Below, piece by piece: positions 7,486 to 14,220 of a stretch of DNA of 64,000 bases. Origin of the DNA: Lichenicoccus sp965213775 (GTDB lineage Bacteria > Pseudomonadota > Alphaproteobacteria > Acetobacterales > Acetobacteraceae); NCBI GenBank assembly GCA_965213775.1, contig CBDCAC010000001.1, positions 62,001-126,000 on the forward strand, read 5' to 3'. Below the pieces are notes generated by a model, which worked only from the letters and a program-made list of their open reading frames with translations, made no database searches and was not told the DNA's origin. The translations under genes and the position numbers were made by a program. Each line of letters begins with the position of its first letter. Positions within the stretch are counted from its first letter, which is position 1.

Positions 7486-9417
7486 TCAGCTGCAGGCCAG
7501 GCACTCCTCGTACGGGACGACCTCGTCGCCGCCGCCGTGGCGCACCGGCGGCAGCACCGCCTGCTGCTCCAGCACCTCGACCTTATTAAGCATCTCGCTG
7601 ACCGTGTCGGCGCGCTGGATCGACAGCGAGCGGCAGTAGTACAGCGACTTCAGGCCGCGAAGCCAGGCCAGCATGTGGATCTGGTGCAGGTCGCGCTTGT
7701 GTATGTCGGCCGGCAGGAACAGGTTCACCGACTGGCTCTGGCAGATATAGGGCGTGCGGTCGGCGGCGTGCTCCACCACCCAGCGCTGGTCGAGCTCGAA
7801 GGCGGTCTTGAACACGTCGCGCTCCTGCTGGGTCAGGAAGTCGAGATGCTGCACGCTGCCCTTGGTCAGGGTGATCGACGACCACACCTCGTCGGTGTCG
7901 CGGCCCTTCTCGATCAGCAGCTTGTGCAGATGCCGGTTGCGCACCGTGAACGAGCCCGACAGGGTCTTCTGCAGGAACACGTTGGCCGCGATCGGCTCGA
8001 TCCCGGGGCTCGCATTGCCGGCGATGATCGAGATCGAGGCGGTCGGCGCGATCGCCAGCTTGTGCGAGAAGCGCTCCTGGATGCCGTAGTCGGCGGCGTC
8101 CGGACAGGCGCCGCGCTCCTCGGCCAGCATGCGCGAGGCGGCATCGGCCTGTCCGCGCAGGTGCTGGAACATGCGCTTGTTCCAGACCTTGGCGATCACG
8201 CTCTCGAACGGGATGCCGTTCGCCTGCAGGAAGCCGTGGAAGCCCATCACGCCCAACCCGACCGAGCGCTCGCGTGATGCGGCATACTTGGCGCGCGCCA
8301 TCTCGTCGGGGGCGCGCTCGATGAAGTCGGACAGGATGTTGTCGAGGAAGCGCATCACGTCCTCGACGAACAGCGGATGGTCCTTCCACTCGAACCAGGT
8401 CTCGAGATTGACCGACGACAGGCAGCACACCGCGGTGCGCTGCTGGCCGTGCTGGTCGATCCCCGTCGGCAGCATGATCTCGGCGCACAGGTTCGAGGTC
8501 TTGACCTCGAGCCCGGCCAGCTTGTGGTGCTCGGGACGCGCGTTGTTGGCGTGGTCGGAGTAGATGATGTAGGGCTCGCCCTGCTCCATGCGCGCGGTGA
8601 GGATGCGGATCCACAAGGACCGCGCCGAGATCTTGCGTATGTGCGCGCCGTCCTTGGGCGAGGTCAGCACCCACTCGTCGTCCGCCTCGACCGCGCGCAT
8701 GAAGGCGTCGGGGATCAGGATGCCGTGATGCAGGTTGAGCGCCTTGCGGTTCGGATCGCCGCCGGTGGGGCGGCGCATCTCGATGAACTCCTCGATCTCG
8801 GGATGCCAGACCGGCAGGTAGACCGCGGCCGAGCCGCGGCGCAGCGAGCCCTGGCTGATCGCCAGCGTCAGGCTGTCCATCACCCGGATGAACGGGATCA
8901 CGCCCGAGGTCTTGCCGTTGCGGCCCACGTTCTCGCCGATCGAGCGCAGGTTGCCCCAGTACGAGCCGATGCCGCCGCCCTTGGAGGCGAGCCAGACGTT
9001 CTCGTTCCACAGCCCGACGATGCCCTCCAGGCTGTCGCTGGCCTCGTTGAGGAAGCACGAGATCGGCAGGCCGCGGCTGGTGCCGCCGTTCGACAGCACC
9101 GGCGTCGCCGGCATGAACCAGTGCCGCGAGATGTAGTCGTAGATGCGCTGGGCGTGCGCCGCGTCGTCGCCGTAGAAGCTCGCGACGCGCGCGAACAGGT
9201 CCTGGTAGCCCTCGCCCGGCAGCAGGTAGCGGTTATCCAGGGTGGCGCGGCCGAAATCGGTGATCAGCGCGTCGCGCGAGCGGTCGACGCGGACCTGGTG
9301 ACGGCCGCGCAGCTGCACCCCGTCGACCAGCATGTCGCCGACCTGCATGTCTCCCGTCTCCGGGCCATGGCCGGACACCGCGTCGTGATGCATCCCTGAG
9401 ACTTGGTGCAAGGTCAT
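7486..9417 (-). CDS. nrdA: ribonucleoside-diphosphate reductase class Ia, alpha subunit
   Basis: The large subunit reduces NDPs to dNDPs. Numbered from the ATG at 9417, the first redox cysteine is Cys121 (LPISC), and the active-site trio is Asn309, Cys311 and Glu313 (NLCAE). The partner redox cysteine is at 331/332 (CCLSS), the radical-relay tyrosines are in LKSLYY, and a C-terminal CLAC shuttle pair follows. It lacks the N-terminal ATP-cone of E. coli NrdA (643 versus about 760 aa), so dATP feedback may be absent or different. The ATG at 9417 is preferred because GGAG lies upstream; the ATG at 9465 would overlap candidate NrdR boxes. Confidence 0.95.
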   Translation of the reverse strand: MTLHQVSGMHHDAVSGHGPETGDMQVGDMLVDGVQLRGRHQVRVDRSRDALITDFGRATLDNRYLLPGEGYQDLFARVASFYGDDAAHAQRIYDYISRHWFMPATPVLSNGGTSRGLPISCFLNEASDSLEGIVGLWNENVWLASKGGGIGSYWGNLRSIGENVGRNGKTSGVIPFIRVMDSLTLAISQGSLRRGSAAVYLPVWHPEIEEFIEMRRPTGGDPNRKALNLHHGILIPDAFMRAVEADDEWVLTSPKDGAHIRKISARSLWIRILTARMEQGEPYIIYSDHANNARPEHHKLAGLEVKTSNLCAEIMLPTGIDQHGQQRTAVCCLSSVNLETWFEWKDHPLFVEDVMRFLDNILSDFIERAPDEMARAKYAASRERSVGLGVMGFHGFLQANGIPFESVIAKVWNKRMFQHLRGQADAASRMLAEERGACPDAADYGIQERFSHKLAIAPTASISIIAGNASPGIEPIAANVFLQKTLSGSFTVRNRHLHKLLIEKGRDTDEVWSSITLTKGSVQHLDFLTQQERDVFKTAFELDQRWVVEHAADRTPYICQSQSVNLFLPADIHKRDLHQIHMLAWLRGLKSLYYCRSLSIQRADTVSEMLNKVEVLEQQAVLPPVRHGGGDEVVPYEECLACS

Positions 9418-9464
9418 CGGGTTCTCCGTGGGCTGGGCGGGCGGAAACGGCCACGTGGTCGTCA

Positions 9465-9512
9465 ACGCTAGATGTCGGGCTATGTTTCGCCGCCCACCAC
9501 TAGATGATGTTT
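9465..9512 (-). promoter_or_regulatory. candidate NrdR box pair upstream of nrdA
   Basis: Two sites sharing CTAGATG (9468-9474 and 9500-9506) lie 32 bases apart, about three helical turns, upstream of nrdA. By eye each 16-mer (9465-9480 and 9497-9512) matches the known NrdR consensus ACACTATATATAGTGT at 10 of 16 positions. NrdR normally binds paired boxes at about this spacing. The individual matches are modest, so this is a candidate only. Confidence 0.45.
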
Positions 9513-9637
9513 ATGCCGGCATTTCAAGGCTGATCTTCGACGGGGCGAAAGCCTGCTGCGACCTCAACGCGCTACCGCTTCGATCCACGCTTTGCACAGC
9601 CACCGGGGCGGCTCCGACTCCGGCCCCCGGCCACCTC

Positions 9638-10030
9638 CTACCCCTCGGCGGCGTCGAGCAGGTCGGCGATCCTGGTCGACAGCGCGCTCAGCGTGAACGG
9701 CTTGACCAGCACCGGGATGCCGGGCTCCAGGGTGATGCCGCCCTTGCCGTCGAAGGCGTAGCCGGTGATGAACAGGATCGGCAGATGCGGGCGCAGCGAG
9801 CGGGCGCGGCGCGCCAGCAGCGCGCCGTTAAAGCCGTTCGGCAGCCCGATATCGGTGATCATGAGGTCGAACGCGGCAGCGCTCTCCAGCACCACCATGG
9901 CGGCGAAGGCGTCCTCCGCTTCCTGCACCGAATGGCCGCGCTCGCGCAGCAGGTCGACCACCAGCATGCGCACCACCGCCTCGTCATCGACGACGAGGAT
10001 GCGCGCCGTAGCCCGCGGCGCGGCACTCAT
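9638..10030 (-). CDS. single-domain response regulator (receiver only)
   Basis: This is a 130-residue CheY-like receiver with the full phosphorylation site: acidic pocket Asp15-Asp16, phospho-acceptor Asp60 (MITDIG), switch Thr in FITGYA and Lys110 (VLVKPF). There is no output domain, so it would act by protein contact or in a phosphorelay. No histidine kinase is adjacent. The ATG at 10030 is chosen because it starts just before the first beta strand; an upstream ATG at 10093 would add 21 Arg/Ser-rich residues that do not fit the fold. Confidence 0.85.
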   Translation of the reverse strand: MSAAPRATARILVVDDEAVVRMLVVDLLRERGHSVQEAEDAFAAMVVLESAAAFDLMITDIGLPNGFNGALLARRARSLRPHLPILFITGYAFDGKGGITLEPGIPVLVKPFTLSALSTRIADLLDAAEG

Positions 10031-10185
10031 GTACGACCGCCGCCGCCGCCTGCTCGCACTCGAACGTCCGGCTGCCCAACCACGCTCTTTCATGTCGGTT
10101 CATATCGTTGAACGCAACAAACAAAACCGCGTGAACTCTTGAGTTGTGGCTATAAATTGGCAAGCTTGCAGTCGAGCACGCGAGA

Positions 10186-11259
10186 TCAGGAGAAAATCTT
10201 TCCGAAACGATTTTGCAGGAACGCGTCGAGATCGATATCCTCCTGCCGCACCAGGCCCGCCTGCGGCAGGCTGCCGGCCGCCAGCAGGTCGAGTGCCGCA
10301 CAGATGCTGCCCGCGGTGGTGAGCTGTATCGCGCTGCGCGGTCGTCCCGATATCGATCCGGATTCGATCCGGCGCGCCAACGTCTCCTGCACCAACCTGC
10401 CGTCGCGCGTACCGATCACGGTCACGAAAATGACCACCACGTCCTGCAGCGTCGCCGGCAGCGCATGCTCCAGGATCGAGCGCAGCATGGTGCGCCGCCC
10501 CGCCAGCCGCAGGTCGTGCAGCAGCAGCTTCATGATCGCGCAGTGCCCAGGATAGCGCATCGTGCGGTAGTTCAGCTCGCGCACCCGCCCGGCATAGCTG
10601 TCGCACATCGAGCCCAACCCGCCGGACGTGTTGAACGCCTCGTAGGCCACGCCGTCGATCGACAGGCTCTCGCACTCCTCCAGCGCCTGCACCTGGCGGC
10701 GCTCGCCCTGCACGATCGCCTCGCAGGGCTCGATATACTCGTTGATCACCCCCTCCGTGCTCCAGGTCAGGTTGTAGCCGAGCGCGTTGTCGGGATAGCG
10801 CGGCAGCGCGCCGACGCGCAGCCGGATGCAGTCCAGCGTCTCGAAGCGGGCGGCGATTGCGTGCGCGGCGATCGACACGAAGCCGGGTGCCAGGCCGCAT
10901 TGCGGGATGAACGCGGTCGGGGACTCGCGCGCCAGGTCGCGCACCAGGCGCGTGCTCGCCACGTCCTCGGTCAGGTCGAGATAATGCGCCCGCGCGGCGA
11001 AGGCGGCGGCGGCGATCCGGGTGGTGAGATGGAACGGTGCCGCCGACAGCACCGCGTAGCGCCCGCGCAGCGCGCCGGCGAGATCGTCCTGCGCATCGAT
11101 ATCCAGGGCCAGGCGCGAGACCTCGCCGCCGAGCGGCATCGCGTCGAGCGCCTCGCGGTCGCGGTCGATCAGCGTCACCGCGTAGTCGCCGCTCATCGCC
11201 AGCAGCTCCGCGATGGTCGCGCCGATCTTGCCGGCGCCGATGACGGCGATGTCTCTCAT
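10186..11259 (-). CDS. saccharopine dehydrogenase family protein (lysine dehydrogenase-like)
   Basis: The 357-residue product opens with the Rossmann nucleotide-binding motif VIGAGKIG followed by LIDRDREAL at the end of strand 2. It then continues with the family's LSAAPFH and YLDLTEDV segments and CGLAPGFV. This pattern fits the saccharopine dehydrogenase/lysine 6-dehydrogenase group, NAD(P)-dependent oxidation at an amino acid's alpha or epsilon amine; the exact substrate is inferred. The start at 11259 has GGAG upstream. It is divergent from an Lrp/AsnC regulator gene 121 bases away, the classic layout for a regulator and its amino-acid catabolic target. Confidence 0.8.
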   Translation of the reverse strand: MRDIAVIGAGKIGATIAELLAMSGDYAVTLIDRDREALDAMPLGGEVSRLALDIDAQDDLAGALRGRYAVLSAAPFHLTTRIAAAAFAARAHYLDLTEDVASTRLVRDLARESPTAFIPQCGLAPGFVSIAAHAIAARFETLDCIRLRVGALPRYPDNALGYNLTWSTEGVINEYIEPCEAIVQGERRQVQALEECESLSIDGVAYEAFNTSGGLGSMCDSYAGRVRELNYRTMRYPGHCAIMKLLLHDLRLAGRRTMLRSILEHALPATLQDVVVIFVTVIGTRDGRLVQETLARRIESGSISGRPRSAIQLTTAGSICAALDLLAAGSLPQAGLVRQEDIDLDAFLQNRFGKIFS

Positions 11260-11345
11260 GGGGAACTCCGGCCTCGTTGTGCGGCGCGCGAGGATCCGGC
11301 CTGGAGTGCGGGGCGGACAAGAGCCGCAACGCCGATCCGGCCCGG

Positions 11346-11373
11346 TTGACATCGGCACCCTGCCGCATAGTTT
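11346..11373 (+). promoter_or_regulatory. predicted sigma-70 promoter of the Lrp/AsnC gene
   Basis: A perfect -35 TTGACA (11346-11351) is separated by 16 bases from TAGTTT (11368-11373). The expected transcription start, about seven bases further on, falls at the ATG itself (11381). No Shine-Dalgarno sequence precedes that ATG. The gene may therefore make a leaderless mRNA. Confidence 0.5.
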
Positions 11374-11380
11374 CGGCATA

Positions 11381-11812
11381 ATGCATCTCGACGCGCTCGA
11401 CCGCAGCCTGCTCGACCTGCTCGGCGGCAACGCACGTCTGCCCACCGCGGCGATCGCACGCAGCCTCGGGCTGTCGCGGACAACGGTGCAGAGCCGTATC
11501 GAACGCCTGGAGCGCGGCGGCGCGATCCTCGGCTACACGATCCGTCCCGGACGCGGCGCCGGGCCGGAGCCGGTGCGGGCGCACGTGATGATCGCCTCCG
11601 CGCCGAAACGGGCGCCGGCGATCGAGTTGGCGCTGCGCCGGATGAGCGGGGTCCGCACGCTGCACGCGGTCGGCGGCCAGTTCGACCTGATCGCCATGGT
11701 GGAGGCGACATCGGTCGAGGAGACCGACCGGCTGATCGACCGCATCGGCGCACTCGACGGCGTGGACCGCACCAACTCCATGCTGATCCTGTCTACGCGG
11801 CTGTCTCGGTGA
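11381..11812 (+). CDS. Lrp/AsnC family transcriptional regulator
   Basis: The 143-residue protein has an N-terminal AsnC-type helix-turn-helix (ARLPTAAIARSLGLSRTTV, about residues 18-36) and a C-terminal RAM ligand-binding domain (AVGGQFDLIAMVEA). These regulators bind amino acids and typically control an adjacent transport or catabolic gene. The divergent saccharopine-dehydrogenase-type gene is the obvious candidate target. The ATG at 11381 fits the domain's usual beginning (LDALDRSLLDLL). Its putative promoter implies little or no 5' leader. Confidence 0.9.
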   Translation: MHLDALDRSLLDLLGGNARLPTAAIARSLGLSRTTVQSRIERLERGGAILGYTIRPGRGAGPEPVRAHVMIASAPKRAPAIELALRRMSGVRTLHAVGGQFDLIAMVEATSVEETDRLIDRIGALDGVDRTNSMLILSTRLSR

Positions 11813-11820
11813 TGTATTCA

Positions 11821-11875
11821 GCAAGGCCAGGGCGCTGCCCTGGACCCGCCGCGGCCTTGGGCCCAGACCCCGTCA
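11821..11875. repeat. dispersed palindromic intergenic repeat, copy 3 (diverged)
   Basis: A half-length copy with AGGGC-gct-GCCCT, the linker ggacccgccg and a diverged CGGCCTTGGGCCC segment ending in cagaccccg. It fills the tail-to-tail gap between the Lrp-type gene and the anti-sigma gene and abuts the latter's stop codon. Confidence 0.75.
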
Positions 11876-11876
11876 G

Positions 11877-12602
11877 TTAGATCGCGCCGCCGTATAGCAC
11901 CGGACCGGTGGGCAGGTGGGTGGGTGAGCCGCCGCGTGGCTCCAGGCTGACCAGCAGCTTCGCACCGCCGGCGGAGGGGAGGGTGCCGGGCGGCAGCCTC
12001 ACGCCGGCGGCCGGCAGCACGCCTAGCGGCCTTGGCACCGTCTCCCCGTCCCTCAGCAGCCACAGCTCCAGGTCGCGATCCGGTGCGATCCGCACCGCGC
12101 CTACGGTGCGTATCCGCAAGGCCCCGTCCGCCATCGCCTCGGCGACGAACACCGGCCCCTGCTGGCTCAGCGGCAGCAGCGCCGTCACCAGACTCGGCCC
12201 CGGCGGCGCGGCCGGCGGCGCACGCAGCACCGCGAACCCGGCGATCACCGCGGCGAGCGCCAGGCCGGAGGCGGTGGCGCCCTGCCACAGGCGCAGGCTG
12301 CGCACCCGCCGGTCCCGCGCCACCGGCGCCCGCGCGGCAGGAGCGGCCCCGACCGTCTCCGCGCCCCAGGCGCTGGCCGCGATCCGCGGCCATAGCCCGG
12401 CAGGCGGCGCCACCGGCGCGGTCAGGCGATGGAGCGGCGCCAGACGCCGCTCCCAGGCATCGATCGCATCGCGCAGGCCCGGATCGTTGTCCGCCTCTCG
12501 CGACAGCAGCAGGCGCTCCGACGGCTCCAGCGTGCCGAGCACGTATTCGGCGACCAGCAGCTCGGTCTCGCGGTCCGGCGGCTCCGGCGCAACGCCACTC
12601 AT
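11877..12602 (-). CDS. RskA-type transmembrane anti-sigma factor
   Basis: This 241-residue protein probably sequesters the ECF sigma factor encoded just upstream. The N-terminal 60 residues (ELLVAEYVLGTLEPSER) are the cytoplasmic sigma-binding segment typical of RskA/RsgI-like proteins. One membrane helix follows (about 108-127). The periplasmic RskA domain contains DLELWLLRDGE, a family hallmark. No zinc-binding HxxxCxxC is present, so it is not the ZAS type. The gene begins 7 bases after the sigma gene stops, consistent with an operon. The signal that releases the sigma factor is unknown. Confidence 0.85.
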   Translation of the reverse strand: MSGVAPEPPDRETELLVAEYVLGTLEPSERLLLSREADNDPGLRDAIDAWERRLAPLHRLTAPVAPPAGLWPRIAASAWGAETVGAAPAARAPVARDRRVRSLRLWQGATASGLALAAVIAGFAVLRAPPAAPPGPSLVTALLPLSQQGPVFVAEAMADGALRIRTVGAVRIAPDRDLELWLLRDGETVPRPLGVLPAAGVRLPPGTLPSAGGAKLLVSLEPRGGSPTHLPTGPVLYGGAI

Positions 12603-12609
12603 GGGCCGC

Positions 12610-13242
12610 TCATGGTTCGAGGCACCGGCGCAGCCCGAGCAGCGCCCGGCGCACCCACGACTTCACCGTACCGAGCGGCGCCTGCAGCCTGACCGCGAGT
12701 TCGGAATGGCTCAGGCCCTCGATGAAGGCGAGCAGCACGACGCGCCGCTGTGCCTCGTCGAGCTGATCCAGGCAGCGGCGCAGCGCCTCCGCCTCGGCAC
12801 TCGCCACCAGCTGGCCGAGCGGATCCGGCCCGGCATCCGGCTCCTCGACCGGCGCCAGCCCGTAATTCTCGCGGCCGCGCTTGCGCAGGATGTCGATCGC
12901 TCGGTAGCGCAGCAGGCTGGACAGCCACGCCTCGGCGGAGCCGCGCCGGGAGTCGAAGCGCGACGAGCGCTGCCAGACCTGCAGGAACGCGTCGTGCACC
13001 GCGTCGGCGGCGAGCTGCGGCTGCCTGGTCAGGCGCAGCGCCTGGCCGTAGAGGCGCGGCGCCTGCAGGTCGTAGAGGGTGCGGAAGGCTGCCCGGTCGC
13101 CGCCGCCGCATCGCGCCAGCAGCAACCCGATCGTGTCACGTATCGCTTCGTCGGCCATGCGAGGCTGCAGCCACTCCCACGTCACCACGTCGAGCCTAGC
13201 CGCTTCCCTCCTGCTTGGCGACATGGGTGTCATGACCATCAT
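12610..13242 (-). CDS. ECF RNA polymerase sigma factor (SigK/RpoE-like)
   Basis: The 210-residue protein has sigma region 2 (FRTLYDLQAPRLYGQALRL, then DAVHDAFLQVWQ) and region 4 with a helix-turn-helix (LAFIEGLSHSELAVRLQAP, then GTVKSWVRRAL). There is no region 1 or 3, which defines an ECF factor. The ATG at 13242 is chosen because TAGGAG lies five bases upstream. It forms an operon with the RskA-type anti-sigma gene. Together they suggest a response to envelope or oxidative stress; the target promoters are not identifiable here. Confidence 0.88.
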   Translation of the reverse strand: MMVMTPMSPSRREAARLDVVTWEWLQPRMADEAIRDTIGLLLARCGGGDRAAFRTLYDLQAPRLYGQALRLTRQPQLAADAVHDAFLQVWQRSSRFDSRRGSAEAWLSSLLRYRAIDILRKRGRENYGLAPVEEPDAGPDPLGQLVASAEAEALRRCLDQLDEAQRRVVLLAFIEGLSHSELAVRLQAPLGTVKSWVRRALLGLRRCLEP

Positions 13243-13312
13243 GTTGCTCCTACGGCAGCATCGGCCGATCGGATGAGGCCACGGCGCGGCGGCCGGCTCT
13301 CACAGCGGGCGA

Positions 13313-14212
13313 TCACAGCGTTCGCATCGTCTCCGGCGGCGCATGCATGAAGCTCGCGCAGTCGCGCAGGCTGGGTGCCAGGAAGCGCAGCGGCCCCGCG
13401 AACGCACCGAGGATCTCGACATGGTCGATGCCGCGATATAGACGCGCCTCCACCGGGCCGCCGGCCTGGCGCACTTGCTGCGCCAGCCGCAGCGTGTTGG
13501 CCGGCCGCACGACGCGGTCGGCGCCCCCGGCGAGCAGCAGCATCGGCGGGTTGCGGCCGTCCACGTGCGCGATCGGCTGGGTGCTGCGCAGCGGCCGGCC
13601 GGGCGCGAAGATGCGGCGCAGCTCGTCGCTGTCGAGCGGCAGGAAATCGTAGGGCCCGGCGAGCCCGGCCATGCCGCTGAGGTCCGAGCGCGGCGTCAGC
13701 CCGACCGCGCCGAGCCAGCGCGGATCGAGCGCCAGCATCGCGGCGTTGTAGGCGCCCGCCGAGTGGCCCAGCAGGTAGGGCGGCGCCGCGGCGCCGCCGA
13801 AACCAGGTCCGTGCCGGCGCGTCCAGGCCAGCGCCTGGGCGCAGTCGAGCAGGAACTCCGGGTAGTGCACCTGCGGATAGAGCCGGTAGTCCGGGATCAT
13901 CACGACGAAGCCCAGCGCCGCCAGCGCGCCGCCGACGAAGCGATACATCGCCCGCTCGCCGGTATCCCAGGCGCCGCCGTACAGGAACAGCACCACCGGG
14001 TGCGAGGCGTCGGGCGCCGGATGCGCGCTCGGCGCGTAGACGTCGAGGCGGCGGCGCGGGCCCTCGCCGTAGGCGATCGAGCGCGCCACCAGGCGGTCCG
14101 GCGCCAGCCCGTTGATGATGCCGAGCGGCGAGCAGCCGGCCAGCAGCAGCGGCATCGACAGCGCGCGCCGACGGCCGATCAAGCGGCGGCTGATCAAGCG
14201 GCGGCCGATCAA
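13313..14212 (-). CDS. alpha/beta-hydrolase lipoprotein (carboxylesterase-like)
   Basis: This is an esterase-type alpha/beta hydrolase with oxyanion motif LYGGAW (78-82), nucleophile Ser151 in GHSAG, and likely Asp232 and His264 (GIDHVEI). The N-terminus ends in lipobox LLAGC, so Cys27 is probably lipidated and the enzyme membrane-anchored. The first ATG (14155) leaves too short a signal. In-frame TTG codons at 14182, 14197 and 14212 give a proper Arg-rich n-region. The TTG at 14212 overlaps the upstream stop as TTGA, which favours translational coupling. Substrate unknown; BD-FAE-type feruloyl or acetyl esterases share this shape. Confidence 0.72.
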   Translation of the reverse strand: MIGRRLISRRLIGRRRALSMPLLLAGCSPLGIINGLAPDRLVARSIAYGEGPRRRLDVYAPSAHPAPDASHPVVLFLYGGAWDTGERAMYRFVGGALAALGFVVMIPDYRLYPQVHYPEFLLDCAQALAWTRRHGPGFGGAAAPPYLLGHSAGAYNAAMLALDPRWLGAVGLTPRSDLSGMAGLAGPYDFLPLDSDELRRIFAPGRPLRSTQPIAHVDGRNPPMLLLAGGADRVVRPANTLRLAQQVRQAGGPVEARLYRGIDHVEILGAFAGPLRFLAPSLRDCASFMHAPPETMRTL

Positions 14213-14220
14213 GCGACGGC
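14176..14220. repeat. three-unit 15-bp tandem repeat at a gene boundary
   Basis: Three near-identical 15-base units (cgatcaagcggcggc and two one-base variants) span the end of the molybdopterin hydroxylase gene and the start of the lipoprotein gene. On the coding strand each unit encodes RRLIG or RRLIS and carries one TTG triplet. The array therefore sets both the upstream stop and three possible downstream starts. Confidence 0.9.

Noticed and set aside
10134..10145. Short palindrome AACTC-tt-GAGTT between the receiver and saccharopine dehydrogenase genes
   Set aside because: Short arms, two-base spacer and no T-run. It could be an operator but nothing else supports it.
13313..14155. ATG at 14155 as the start of the lipoprotein hydrolase
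   Set aside because: It leaves only seven residues before the lipobox cysteine and no positive n-region. The upstream TTG codons give a proper signal sequence.
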